Positions 32,144 through 39,309 are shown, numbered from the stretch's first letter. The stretch is 45,962 bases of DNA from a virus (IMGVR_UViG_3300036806_000238:1-45962), one strand, 5' to 3'. The notes: generated by a model not told the origin, from the sequence alone. Numbers and translations are program-made.

Positions 32144-32502
32144 TAGCAGTCTTCCAATCTGGTCTTGGTGTTGTCCCAAAGCTTGGACCAACCTGGCATG
32201 GATGGCCTATTGCCGGCAGTACGTACATACTTGTCCAGCGCCAAAAGCTCCCTACGCTCAATGCCTACGGGCAGCGTAACCAATTCGGCTGTAATCTCCC
32301 TACGCAATGCTTCAAGGTCGACAATGGCGCCACTAGAACCAAAGCTGTAAAGAGCCGTCCATTGGCCACCATGCCATTCCATAGCGATCCGCCTAGCCTG
32401 TCCGTCATTGATCATTTTAGGATCAACCCATTTCCCGTTTTCCATCTCACCTGAAGTGTCATGCGTGTCGTAATAGGCGGCGATGTCCTCATGCTTTGTC
32501 AT
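32143..32502 (-). CDS. hypothetical protein
   Basis: 119 residues. The N-terminus MTKHEDIAAYYDTHDTSGEM resembles the EDI..YYDTHD..(D/G)EME opening seen in some small antitoxin- or CopG-like proteins, but no ribbon-helix-helix core is evident. The C-half has RREITAELVTLPVGIERREL. ATGA overlap with the upstream gene. Confidence 0.6.
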   Translation of the reverse strand: MTKHEDIAAYYDTHDTSGEMENGKWVDPKMINDGQARRIAMEWHGGQWTALYSFGSSGAIVDLEALRREITAELVTLPVGIERRELLALDKYVRTAGNRPSMPGWSKLWDNTKTRLEDC

Positions 32503-32663
32503 TTCCGCCCCATAAATTCGTTGGTGTCAACGTCCAATACTTCGCCATTCGCATAGACCCGAACAGCACCGCCATCCGTGACAACGTCAACATAGGCAGC
32601 ATCGGAACTGACCTTAGACACGTCTACCAAGTAACCCTGTTCGTTGTACTGTTCCACGCGCAT
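32499..32663 (-). CDS. small beta-rich hypothetical protein
   Basis: 54 residues (MRVEQYNEQGYLVDVSKVSS), strands ending VRVYANGEVLDVDTNEF. First gene after the second copy of the repeated leader. Confidence 0.62.
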   Translation of the reverse strand: MRVEQYNEQGYLVDVSKVSSDAAYVDVVTDGGAVRVYANGEVLDVDTNEFMGRK

Positions 32664-32670
32664 CCGTATT

Positions 32671-32746
32671 GCCCCTTCAGTTGGTCTCTAACAAGATCCT
32701 TTAGCTTTGGAGTGTCTTGATACCAGACAGCCGGATGATCTTGTTA
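32671..32746 (-). promoter_or_regulatory. repeated structured 5' leader, copy 2
   Basis: In the direction of transcription: CTAACAAGATC, an internal small hairpin (TGTCT-GGTATCA-AGACA), GATCTTGTTAG (11-bp outer arms), then AGACCAACTGAAGGGGCA and ATG. The outer arms and the 18-base tail match copy 1 at 28790-28862, while the interior differs. Confidence 0.55.
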
Positions 32747-32753
32747 GAATCGA

Positions 32754-33134
32754 TTACAGCGCCAAGTCTTCTAATGCAAGTGCATAAGCCGCTAGATGTT
32801 CCATGTTCGTTTGTACTTTCGGTGTCAATCCGAGCCACAACCTAGCGGCTTTTCTGAAGTCTTGAGAGTCTGGCCAATCCGGCATTGGTCGATTGTAAGT
32901 CTGTCCTGAATAGATGCATATTGGGCCACCACCTGGCCTACCACCAACATAGTGCTTAGTAAGCAATGCACCATGCCAGCAAGACACAAGAACACTACGT
33001 TCACAATGGGGACATACAATGCTCGGACGCATAAGTAATGGTAAGCGTTGTACTGTTTCCCGCTTATCCCTCGAATGTGCTCGTGTGCCCTTTGTTCTAT
33101 TCAGCTTTCCCACATAGTTATTATAAGCGTGCAT
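32754..33134 (-). CDS. hypothetical protein with CPHC zinc motif
   Basis: 126 residues. Basic N-terminus (NRTKGTRAHSRDKRETVQR), CPHCERSVLVSCWHG (Cys/His cluster), a Gly-rich turn GGRPGGGP, and a C-terminal helix. Possible nucleic-acid binding. GAAAGG upstream. Confidence 0.62.
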   Translation of the reverse strand: MHAYNNYVGKLNRTKGTRAHSRDKRETVQRLPLLMRPSIVCPHCERSVLVSCWHGALLTKHYVGGRPGGGPICIYSGQTYNRPMPDWPDSQDFRKAARLWLGLTPKVQTNMEHLAAYALALEDLAL

Positions 33135-33160
33135 CCTTTCTTTCCTTTCATTTCCTTTGT

Positions 33161-33223
33161 GGTCCGCCAGGGGATTGAACCCTAGACCCCTATGGGGTTT
33201 TAATCCGTGGAAGCTTGCGGACC
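33161..33223 (-). ncRNA. tRNA-like element 1 (no normal D or anticodon arm)
   Basis: 63 bases. 7-bp acceptor GGTCCGC / GCGGACC, T arm TAGGG-TTCAATC-CCCTG next to it, then A as discriminator. The 32 bases between acceptor and T arm, where about 40 are usual, form no D arm and no 5-7-5 anticodon arm; a tight ACCCC-ATA-GGGGT hairpin is possible. No CCA end is encoded. Could be a decayed tRNA gene or a tRNA mimic. Confidence 0.55.
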
Positions 33224-33231
33224 CTAGCTAT

Positions 33232-33372
33232 TTAGTTGAACATAAAGGGGAATTCATTGGCTAGCAAGCCAAAAGCGGCTGCTAGCATGAGCGCAGACAG
33301 CACGTAAACCCAAACGTAGCGCTTAGGCTTGCTAGCATCAAAGCTAGTCGCAGTCGTATTCCGCATCGTCAT
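33232..33372 (-). CDS. 46-residue single-span membrane protein
   Basis: MTMRNTTATSFDASKPKRY then VWVYVLSALMLAAAFGLLAN: basic stretch followed by one span. Nine bases from the tRNA-like element and overlapping the upstream micro-ORF. Confidence 0.58.
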   Translation of the reverse strand: MTMRNTTATSFDASKPKRYVWVYVLSALMLAAAFGLLANEFPFMFN

Positions 33373-33412
33373 ATCCTTCGGTCGATTCCGGCCAGACAAT
33401 GTAATTGAACAT
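33344..33412 (-). CDS. 22-residue acidic micro-ORF
   Basis: MFNYIVWPESTEGYDDAEYD and Cys-Asp. AGGAG upstream. Overlaps the membrane-protein gene by 29 bases in another frame, so it could also act as a leader peptide. Confidence 0.45.
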   Translation of the reverse strand: MFNYIVWPESTEGYDDAEYDCD

Positions 33413-33421
33413 GCTGGACTC

Positions 33422-33721
33422 CTAGCTATTGTCGGTTACCGGTCCATCAAAAGCCACATCATCCGCCAAAAACTGCACAAACTCCATAGCAAAACCACTG
33501 GGCAAGCTAGGTGACATTCCCAAGTAATAGGAGAGGACCACCTCCGCATAAAACAGCGCAAAGTCGTTGGCCAAAGCATTGTGCTGAACAATCAATTCCA
33601 TGTCACAATACTGACCGAGCATATGCCTATGGCTGGCCAACCAACCTTGTGCAAAATAGTAAGCCTTTTGCTTTTCATCCTTTGCAAGCTTTTCAGCTAA
33701 CGCTATTTGCATATCAGGCAT
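33422..33721 (-). CDS. tandem paralogue of the 33714 gene
   Basis: 99 residues from ATG 33721 (8-base overlap). YYFAQGWLASH, then LANDFALFYAEVVLSYYLGM and a final FVQFLADDV line up with LASEFAQWYAQKVVDYYLNG in the upstream gene. This 'LARDFA..YA' type is frequent in actinophages, function unknown. Confidence 0.62.
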   Translation of the reverse strand: MPDMQIALAEKLAKDEKQKAYYFAQGWLASHRHMLGQYCDMELIVQHNALANDFALFYAEVVLSYYLGMSPSLPSGFAMEFVQFLADDVAFDGPVTDNS

Positions 33722-33974
33722 CAGCAGTCCAAACCCAAAATGCAGTAGGGATATCCATAGGCAGATTGCCACCATTCAGGTAGTAGTCAACAACCTTCTG
33801 TGCGTACCACTGTGCGAACTCTGATGCTAATTCGTCATGATGATCATCTTCGGCAGGCTTAGCATAGGAATTCGAATCGACACGGCAACTGAAATAATAG
33901 CCATTGGCAAACGTGCGTGCCTGTTGTCCCGCTTCCGCAATCGACTTAGCGATGTCAAAAACATAAGCCGTCAT
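33714..33974 (-). CDS. conserved actinophage protein, LASEFAQWYA type
   Basis: 86 residues. YVFDIAKSIAEAGQQARTFA, DELASEFAQWYAQKVVDYYL, IPTAFWVWTAD. Related to the next gene downstream. ATGA overlap upstream. Confidence 0.65.
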   Translation of the reverse strand: MTAYVFDIAKSIAEAGQQARTFANGYYFSCRVDSNSYAKPAEDDHHDELASEFAQWYAQKVVDYYLNGGNLPMDIPTAFWVWTADA

Positions 33975-34150
33975 GCTCTACGTCCCTCCGCTATTTCACG
34001 TGAATGCAATTCAATATCAACGGCCGTCCAGACGTTGTCAGCATGTGCCTTGTTGTCTTGGCACCAATCCCGCGTTTCACGTCGGTAGATGCGCAGCAAT
34101 TGACGCAATTCGAACAGCTCATCGGTCGAGATCAAACCAAAGTCACACAC
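33971..34150 (-). CDS. small helical hypothetical protein, GTG start
   Basis: 59 residues from GTG 34150 (VCDFGLISTDELFELRQLLR), where AGGAG lies five bases upstream; an in-frame GTG 12 codons earlier lacks one. Basic helices. Confidence 0.58.
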   Translation of the reverse strand: MCDFGLISTDELFELRQLLRIYRRETRDWCQDNKAHADNVWTAVDIELHSREIAEGRRA

Positions 34151-34189
34151 AATAACTCCTAAAGTTTGGATTGTGGTTAGCCGCACCTA

Positions 34190-34321
34190 TCAATGCCATA
34201 AGGCTAGCTCTTGACTAGCACCGGCCACGGACTCATTACCAAAAGGCATTTTGACCACATAAGGGGGATCGTCGCCTAAGCGCATTCCCATGTGCTTGCG
34301 CACTATTTTAGGATGGGGCAC
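34190..34321 (-). CDS. candidate 43-residue protein, GTG start
   Basis: VPHPKIVRKHMGMRLGDDPP then YVVKMPFGNESVAGASQEL. The reading frame is protein-like and fills the gap. A shorter ATG start is possible. No clear ribosome site. Confidence 0.42.
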   Translation of the reverse strand: MPHPKIVRKHMGMRLGDDPPYVVKMPFGNESVAGASQELALWH

Positions 34322-34375
34322 ATGGCCCCGATTGGGTTATAAAATGCATGGCTTTTTGTTGGCTTTGTTACCATG

Positions 34376-34648
34376 TTAAACATTGACCGACATAGTATTA
34401 CCAGCCGACCAACCGTGGAAATGGTTTTTGTTACCGTACACTGGCCGATCAAACCAATGCCAATAGGCTTTTTGTATGCCATTTCTATAAGGCCCCGCTA
34501 GTCTCGGAAGACAGCGACGAATAAGTGTATTCGACATGGTTCGCCTGAATTGGGGTGTTTCAAGTTCCAATTGTAAGCGGCTTGCCATGCTGGATATGAC
34601 TAGCCCTGCCATAGCTTCCACGCATGGCCTGATCTCCCTAGGGTTCAC
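34376..34648 (-). CDS. hypothetical basic protein, uncertain
   Basis: 90 residues from GTG 34648 (MNPREIRPCVEAMAGLVISS), or shorter from an internal ATG. Basic and aromatic C-half (AYWHWFDRPVYGNKNHFHGW). No good ribosome site; plausible only because coding continues in the same strand. Confidence 0.4.
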   Translation of the reverse strand: MNPREIRPCVEAMAGLVISSMASRLQLELETPQFRRTMSNTLIRRCLPRLAGPYRNGIQKAYWHWFDRPVYGNKNHFHGWSAGNTMSVNV

Positions 34649-34649
34649 A

Positions 34650-34768
34650 GGAGCAGTCTAGTTAATCCCTAGGTGGCCGTATTGCCGTCTAGGACGGCCG
34701 TAGGCGACCTATCGTGCTACGTGGGTTCCGTGACACCCAAGAAGCCCACACGGGCCGTAGCGTGCACG
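34650..34768. other. hairpin-rich non-coding stretch
   Basis: GC-rich, no convincing gene. Contains GCCGTC-TAG-GACGGC and, at its right edge, GCACGCT-AG-AGCGTGC, with CACCA-GTAG-TGGTG a little further on. It could be an RNA element or a processing or packaging signal; nothing decides. Confidence 0.35.
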
Positions 34769-34924
34769 CTAGAGCGTGCTGTGTTCACGAACAGTCTGGG
34801 CAGTTAGTTGACGTTGGCCGATCACCAGTAGTGGTGAGTCACAACCAAGGCCGTTATGCCGATGAATAACACTGGCAGCAAGAACCATGACGCGCTGGTC
34901 ATGCCTAGCACACCGGAGTTTCAT
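34769..34924 (-). CDS. candidate 51-residue protein
   Basis: MKLRCARHDQRVMVLAASVI then HRHNGLGCDSPLLVIGQ. GAAGGG before the ATG, the same type of ribosome site as the repeated leaders. The Cys/His spacing could bind zinc. Its end runs into the hairpin-rich stretch. Confidence 0.48.
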   Translation of the reverse strand: MKLRCARHDQRVMVLAASVIHRHNGLGCDSPLLVIGQRQLTAQTVREHSTL

Positions 34925-34933
34925 GTCATCCCT

Positions 34934-35095
34934 TCAGAGCCAATGTTGTGGACGTGTGCCAGCCATAGACAGCCAATTATCCATGGCATTGAAAGCACGA
35001 GCAAAATCAAACTCAAGCTGCGTTGCGCTTTCTCCCGAATTGAATGCCTTGGTAACCAGGTCACGCAAATCGTCAAGCAATGCGTTCGGATCCAT
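34934..35095 (-). CDS. small acidic helical protein
   Basis: 53 residues (MDPNALLDDLRDLVTKAFNS ... FARAFNAMDNWLSMAG). This MDPNALL-helix-ALD.WLS type is familiar from actinophages, unknown function. The start overlaps the upstream stop as TGATG. Confidence 0.65.
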   Translation of the reverse strand: MDPNALLDDLRDLVTKAFNSGESATQLEFDFARAFNAMDNWLSMAGTRPQHWL

Positions 35096-35526
35096 CACGC
35101 CACCATGGAACGGTAATACTCCACCCGCTCCGCAAGGTCATCGACAGTGTTGACTTCCGAAAACAATGACGGATTGGTGAATTGCGTCTCGGCACAATAG
35201 CAGTCTTCTTCTTCGCAGTCGTAATCATAGGTTTCAACGGTGTAGTTGCTAAACACGGTATCAAGCTCTTTCCAACCATCAACACCCAGCAAGAAACTCG
35301 CGCGCCTGTCAACGTCCCATCGCTGCCCATTGACAATAACACCAACAACAATGTCATTGGACCACCTAAAGGACTCCGTTCCATCAATCAAAGCAACGGC
35401 CCAACCACCAAAGCAATGCGCACTACCACATTCGGTCAGCCTGCCAAAGCTTTCCTGGTCATGCTGTTCGGGGTACAGACGAATATGCGTCATAACCCGA
35501 TCCATCAATTCGATATTAGGCTGCAT
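35095..35526 (-). CDS. hypothetical protein of the CGxAHCFGG type
   Basis: 143 residues from ATG 35526 (AAAGGA upstream). MDRVMTHIRLYPEQHDQESF, CGSAHCFGGWAV, DRRASFLLGVDGWKELD, an acidic Cys/Asp tract (CEEEDCYCAE). Similar proteins recur in actinophages; unknown role. Confidence 0.65.
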   Translation of the reverse strand: MQPNIELMDRVMTHIRLYPEQHDQESFGRLTECGSAHCFGGWAVALIDGTESFRWSNDIVVGVIVNGQRWDVDRRASFLLGVDGWKELDTVFSNYTVETYDYDCEEEDCYCAETQFTNPSLFSEVNTVDDLAERVEYYRSMVA

Positions 35527-35527
35527 G

Positions 35528-35779
35528 TCAGTCCTTTCGAGAAACGTTGATTGGTGGCCAATGGTAACCGGTGTCAATATCGCGAATGACAACATCAAAA
35601 ACTGCCGGGTAGAACTGTTGTCGCCACGTGTCAGGATAAAAACCGTCCTTTGGTCCCTGCCTGACATTGACCTTGCGTGGATGCGTCACTGAGTCGTAAA
35701 TCCAGCTAGCACCCTTGAAATCAACAAGGATCGTTTCCGGGTCAACAAGCGTCCCGTCTTTCCTATGCAGCGTGAGCAT
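35528..35779 (-). CDS. hypothetical protein
   Basis: 83 residues from ATG 35779; AGGAGG nine bases upstream decides the start over the much longer open frame. MLTLHRKDGTLVDPETILVD, a Trp/Tyr-rich strand region and FDVVIRDIDTGYHWP. Not recognised. Confidence 0.65.
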   Translation of the reverse strand: MLTLHRKDGTLVDPETILVDFKGASWIYDSVTHPRKVNVRQGPKDGFYPDTWRQQFYPAVFDVVIRDIDTGYHWPPINVSRKD

Positions 35780-36122
35780 GTTTCTGAACCTCCTGAATGG
35801 CCCAAGCAAGCATTGACTGATGTCCGGTCGTAGTGCGCGAATACTTGCAATCGGGTACATGCCAAGAGCCGCACCAACGGTAAGCAATGATCGTGTTATA
35901 GCTAAGCACGACGTAATCGATACCGTTGGCCCTGAGCTTGAATGCAGTCCATTCGTCAGTAGGCAACCACGCCTGAACAAGCTCATGATTCGTGGCGTTA
36001 CCCAGGTAATAGATGCCGCGAAATTGCCTATTGCTATTGGTGAATGGCTTGTTACTGTCAAGCCACGTGGCTAGTGTCTTGCCATCTGTGTAGTTGTCAC
36101 CATGGCTACGGTATTGTTTCAT
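35763..36122 (-). CDS. conserved actinophage hypothetical protein
   Basis: 119 residues (MKQYRSHGDNYTDGKTLATW). IDYVVLSYNTIIAYRWCGSW followed by KYSRTTTGHQSML is a block I recall from other actinophage proteins (strand-rich followed by TTT..HQ). Function unknown. ATGA overlap with the upstream gene. Confidence 0.7.
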   Translation of the reverse strand: MKQYRSHGDNYTDGKTLATWLDSNKPFTNSNRQFRGIYYLGNATNHELVQAWLPTDEWTAFKLRANGIDYVVLSYNTIIAYRWCGSWHVPDCKYSRTTTGHQSMLAWAIQEVQKHAHAA

Positions 36123-36280
36123 GCTGCCAGCGCTTCCTGATCCAGTTCCCGTAGCATTGACCTGTAGCGCTTGGTTCTGCGCAACGGGATACCAACCTGC
36201 CTGGCTTCCGCTTCCTGCCGCTTGGTGGCCCTGTAGAGCCGCATAGCACCCTTTGCCTGTCGACCACTGAACCTAGACAT
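36119..36280 (-). CDS. small basic protein
   Basis: 53 residues from ATG 36280 (AAAGGA upstream). MSRFSGRQAKGAMRLYRATK, very Arg/Lys-rich helix. Likely binds nucleic acid (inference). Confidence 0.62.
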   Translation of the reverse strand: MSRFSGRQAKGAMRLYRATKRQEAEARQVGIPLRRTKRYRSMLRELDQEALAA

Positions 36281-36683
36281 TGCTGTCCTTTCCGGGAGTG
36301 ACTCCCAACAGACCGTGCACTGTTTCGAATATCGGCATCTTGACCGGATGTTCTTTGCCGCACGTTGTGCAGTCGCCTGCCAGTCCCCACAACGGCCCAT
36401 GTATCAAGCCAACACTGGCCTTGAGTTCGTCCAGATTGCCAACGAATGGCTGTCTACCCAATACATGCCGATTATCGTGAACATCGCCATCGGCCGACCA
36501 GGTAACCGCAGTGGTGTATCCAGCCGCGTGAATAGCGAGTGCATCGTCAGCCGTGAGCAGCCCAAAATGGTCGGTTACTTCTCCGACAATATATCGGCCA
36601 TCCATGACGGCCCAGTAAGGCGATCGGGTACCTAGAGGGCTACTCCCGTGCGGGAGTAGCCCGCTGTGGAGTTTTGCGTACAC
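36273..36683 (-). CDS. hypothetical protein with CxxC, GTG start
   Basis: 136 residues from GTG 36683, nine bases after AAAGG; the ATG three codons earlier abuts that ribosome site. VMDGRYIVGEVTDHFGLLTA, DDALAIHAAGYTTAVTWSAD, GDCTTCGKEHPVKM. A 12-bp hairpin (36637-36662) lies in its first codons and might affect translation; the true start may be the ATG at 36605 beyond it. Confidence 0.58.
   Translation of the reverse strand: MYAKLHSGLLPHGSSPLGTRSPYWAVMDGRYIVGEVTDHFGLLTADDALAIHAAGYTTAVTWSADGDVHDNRHVLGRQPFVGNLDELKASVGLIHGPLWGLAGDCTTCGKEHPVKMPIFETVHGLLGVTPGKDSNV
36637..36662. repeat. 12-bp perfect hairpin at the gene start
   Basis: GGGCTACTCCCG-TG-CGGGAGTAGCCC. No U-tract on either strand. 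Either a terminator for the upstream gene or a translational control element of the 36273 gene. Confidence 0.5.
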
Positions 36684-36748
36684 TTCTTGCATCCTTTCTA
36701 GTTTCGAACAAGCTGCACCTATGTAGATGCAGCAAGCAAAAAACTAGC

Positions 36749-37018
36749 CTAGACAGCCATATACTGTGCGGCAGAACTAGCGCACAACCATTCATAGCGG
36801 TCAGACCATTCGGCACTTGTGTCGTGCTCAAACGTGCTGTCAAAAGCTACGTCAAGCTTGTCAAGGTCAGCAAGAACGACGTCAGCATACTTTTCCGATG
36901 CTGACACAGCAGCAAGCCACTCAACAAGGTCTGTCCGTGCCGTTTCGAGATCATCAGAACGCGAAATGATCTCAATGTCGTACTGCTGGTCACCATTGAT
37001 TTCACGAACAACGAGCAT
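36749..37018 (-). CDS. hypothetical acidic protein
   Basis: 89 residues from ATG 37018. MLVVREINGDQQYDIEIISR, long acidic helix (TARTDLVEWLAAVSASE), C-terminal YEWLCASSAAQYMAV. AGGTG upstream. Not recognised. Confidence 0.6.
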   Translation of the reverse strand: MLVVREINGDQQYDIEIISRSDDLETARTDLVEWLAAVSASEKYADVVLADLDKLDVAFDSTFEHDTSAEWSDRYEWLCASSAAQYMAV

Positions 37019-37019
37019 G

Positions 37020-37385
37020 TCACAGCACCTTTGCAAATTGGGTTGACCAGTATTCGCCGTTTTCAATTCCGTCATCAAATTCGATATCAACGAAACAACC
37101 ATCAATATTCTGCGCTTCTGTTACTGCCACAATTGTAGCTAGCGCGGTCGGGCCGCCATCCCGATAGTAAACACGGTCACCCGGAATAAAGGGTGATACA
37201 AAGAATCCAGAGTCAGAACGCATAGCGACAAGGCCATAATTGACAATAGGGCCATCTGCCCATGTCACTGTTCTCTGGACGCGCGGGACACCCTTTCCCA
37301 ATGACGGTATGGCCGTCACTACGCCATATCGTTTGTTGTCAGCTCTTGAGATGACAAGGTCACCAATTTCTGATACCTTCTCCAT
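37020..37385 (-). CDS. hypothetical beta-rich protein
   Basis: 121 residues from ATG 37385, where GGAGG decides the start. IGDLVISRADNKRYGVVTAI and PGDRVYYRDGGPTALATIVA are two SH3-like strand units (GD-V-x-R), suggesting a duplicated small barrel. Not recognised. Confidence 0.62.
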   Translation of the reverse strand: MEKVSEIGDLVISRADNKRYGVVTAIPSLGKGVPRVQRTVTWADGPIVNYGLVAMRSDSGFFVSPFIPGDRVYYRDGGPTALATIVAVTEAQNIDGCFVDIEFDDGIENGEYWSTQFAKVL

Positions 37386-37457
37386 TTTTCCTCCAACGGG
37401 TATAGCACACAATGCGGGATTCAATTGCGCTCACCGCACCATGCCGGCAATAACCGT

Positions 37458-38048
37458 TTAGTAATGCTCGAACAAACTACGCCAATTGGCACCAGCTACC
37501 CAATTGGTAACGCGTTCGGTGATCTCTGCCGTGTCAATGGCTCTAGGCTCGATTCGTTGAACCTTGTCCAGTGGCACATAGCAGAGCTTGGTTTCACCTT
37601 CTACCTTGATCCCGGCACGCATAGGCGCAATACCGCCATAGCTACGTGCATAGCTGTCAGGACCAATCCAGCGCAGCACACCACGGACACCAACGTTCTT
37701 GCCCCTTGTAGTGGTCGACAGGACAAGATCATACTTTTCTGGTACCAAAGTGCTGTTTTCAGCATTGCGTAGTTCAGCGGCCAATACAGCGCCAAGGAAG
37801 TATGCCCTAGCAGCGTGCTGCACTTCTGGCGTTGCGTCAACAACAGTGCTGTTGTGGTAAGTCCATCCACGTGTGCTGGCATAGGTGACTTCCTTGACCC
37901 TTGAGTCGTCCCACACCAAGGCACAAAAATCACTGTCGTCATAACCGTTGCGCTCGTATGTAACTAACACACAACCGGCATAGCTTTCCTGTCGGTCAGT
38001 ACAACCGTACTCTTTGGTGCACGCTGCACCACATAGGTAAATGCTCAC
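37458..38048 (-). CDS. hypothetical protein, GTG start
   Basis: 196 residues from GTG 38048 (GTGA overlap; ATG 38060 is an alternative). CGAACTKEYGCTDRQESYAG, CVLVTYERNGYDDSDFCALV, HAARAYFLGAVLAAELRNAE, CYVPLDKVQRIEP. Mixed fold with N-terminal cysteines. Not recognised. Confidence 0.6.
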   Translation of the reverse strand: MSIYLCGAACTKEYGCTDRQESYAGCVLVTYERNGYDDSDFCALVWDDSRVKEVTYASTRGWTYHNSTVVDATPEVQHAARAYFLGAVLAAELRNAENSTLVPEKYDLVLSTTTRGKNVGVRGVLRWIGPDSYARSYGGIAPMRAGIKVEGETKLCYVPLDKVQRIEPRAIDTAEITERVTNWVAGANWRSLFEHY

Positions 38049-38461
38049 AGATCGCCCCATATCGTGTATTCCGCCGGCAAATTGACGTCAAGGTATTTCC
38101 GCATGTTGTTGTATTGGGTTGTGGTATGCATTGCCAAGAACGCCAATTCGTCACCATCGGGCTTGTCAACGAACAAGTAAAACCTTCGGTTGCATTCACT
38201 GTTGCATTCAAGGTTACCGCAAGCGCGCTGCTGCTTATGCCATTCGTTGACGCAGTGCGCAACCGATTCGTTGCAATCGCACCAAATTCTGTAGACTTCC
38301 GACGTGGCAACATCCGGGTAGGCAATCTGTATGGTTGCGAACAGCAGTGCCCGCGAACTGTCATAAATCGGCAATCCATTCGCGGCGATCTGGGCGTCAT
38401 CCGAAAAGGCAATAATGCGATGCTGATCCATGACCTGTTCGGCCAATTCGATACGGTTCAT
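38045..38461 (-). CDS. hypothetical cysteine-rich protein
   Basis: 138 residues with GAAGGG upstream. VYRIWCDCNESVAHCVNEWH and CGNLECNSECNRRFYLFVDK give many cysteines, likely a zinc site. LAFLAMHTTTQYNNMRKYLD near the end. Not recognised. Confidence 0.62.
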   Translation of the reverse strand: MNRIELAEQVMDQHRIIAFSDDAQIAANGLPIYDSSRALLFATIQIAYPDVATSEVYRIWCDCNESVAHCVNEWHKQQRACGNLECNSECNRRFYLFVDKPDGDELAFLAMHTTTQYNNMRKYLDVNLPAEYTIWGDL

Positions 38462-38530
38462 TGTTGACCCTTCTATGATCCAATGACGATGAATGCATAG
38501 GCATAAATCCTATGCAAACAAAAACATTGT

Positions 38531-38740
38531 TCACTTAGCGGGGAACAAAAGGGTGTCTTCCCGGCCATGCTTGTATGCAGTGATATTCACTGCCGGTGTC
38601 TTGGTGAGCCAACCAACCCAGAAATTGATCTCGCGGAACGTGTTACAGATGATGTGCAGTTCGCCGTAGATGTCTTCCCACGACACACTGTAGATCGTGC
38701 GCTTGTCCAGAAAACGCCACATAGTGAACAGCTTGCGCAT
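38531..38740 (-). CDS. small hypothetical protein
   Basis: 69 residues (MRKLFTMWRFLDKRTIYSVS), aromatic-rich strands. A 7-bp hairpin (GCATAGG / CCTATGC) lies past its stop. Not recognised. Confidence 0.58.
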   Translation of the reverse strand: MRKLFTMWRFLDKRTIYSVSWEDIYGELHIICNTFREINFWVGWLTKTPAVNITAYKHGREDTLLFPAK

Positions 38741-38748
38741 TTTAGCCC

Positions 38749-38907
38749 CTAGTGCTCGATGAAAGTGACAATGACAGGAGTTCGATCAGCCTTGAGACGT
38801 GCCAGCGGCAGGCCACAACCGCCCGTTTCAGCCTTGGTGGCTACCTTCCTACGCCGTTTGGGACGCATTGGCTTGATACCGAGGTAACGGTCGCTGTCTT
38901 CCTGCAT
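38749..38907 (-). CDS. small basic protein
   Basis: 52 residues from ATG 38907 (GGAGG upstream). MQEDSDRYLGIKPMRPKRRR then a CG-containing strand region. Lies just after tRNA-like element 2. Confidence 0.6.
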   Translation of the reverse strand: MQEDSDRYLGIKPMRPKRRRKVATKAETGGCGLPLARLKADRTPVIVTFIEH

Positions 38908-38932
38908 AGCTAACCTCCATAATTCGACTAGT

Positions 38933-39047
38933 GGGATATTCCGGAATTGAACCGGAGTCAAGAATTAGCGGCAACCGTAGTTGAACTTGCACTTAAAAAT
39001 GCGTTTTTACCCGCTAATACCATGTTCTGCCATTGAACTAATATCCC
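38933..39047 (-). ncRNA. tRNA-like element 2 with expanded central domain
   Basis: 115 bases. 7-bp acceptor GGGATAT / ATATCCC, D arm GTTC-AATGGCA-GAAC, T arm TCCGG-TTCAATT-CCGGA, A discriminator, no encoded CCA. Where the anticodon arm should be there are about 67 bases with an 8-bp helix (ATTAGCGG / CCGCTAAT) capped by two small hairpins (AAAAA-CGCA-TTTTT and CAAC-TACG-GTTG). A tRNA with an insertion, an intron-containing tRNA, or a tRNA-mimicking RNA are all possible. Confidence 0.6.
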
Positions 39048-39055
39048 GTATGGAG

Positions 39056-39305
39056 TGCTGTCAGGGCACTGTGTGGCTAGCACTAGTGAAGATCCCTTTA
39101 TGGCACTCCGGTAAAGCAGCCAACTATTCCCATAAAACATTTCCGTTGCGCCAGATGCATATCCGCAGTAACTATACCCTTGGGCTTGGTGTGCTCGGTG
39201 AATGGGGAGACTCGATAAGCCTCAACCCGGCACCTTGTCGGCAACCACCTAAGACAGCCTAGGCACACTTGCAAGATATGACGTGTGTCAGTGTCTGGCC
39301 ACATA
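39056..39305. other. structured non-coding stretch before a rightward terminator
   Basis: No gene supported on either strand. Contains GGAGTGC ... GCACTCC 7-bp arms 44 bases apart (39052-39109). Because a strong rightward terminator follows at 39310, a rightward non-coding RNA is possible here. Confidence 0.35.
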
Positions 39306-39309
39306 TGTT

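Noticed and set aside
32143-32502. Toxin-antitoxin antitoxin call
   Set aside because: Only the first ~20 residues resemble CopG/BrnA-type openings; no toxin neighbour and no ribbon-helix-helix.
36637-36662. Intrinsic terminator
   Set aside because: Strong stem but no U-tract on either strand and it lies inside a coding start; kept only as a hairpin.
39052-39109. GGAGTGC/GCACTCC arms as a third tRNA-like element
   Set aside because: No T arm or T-loop on either strand; only the 7-bp arms are tRNA-like.
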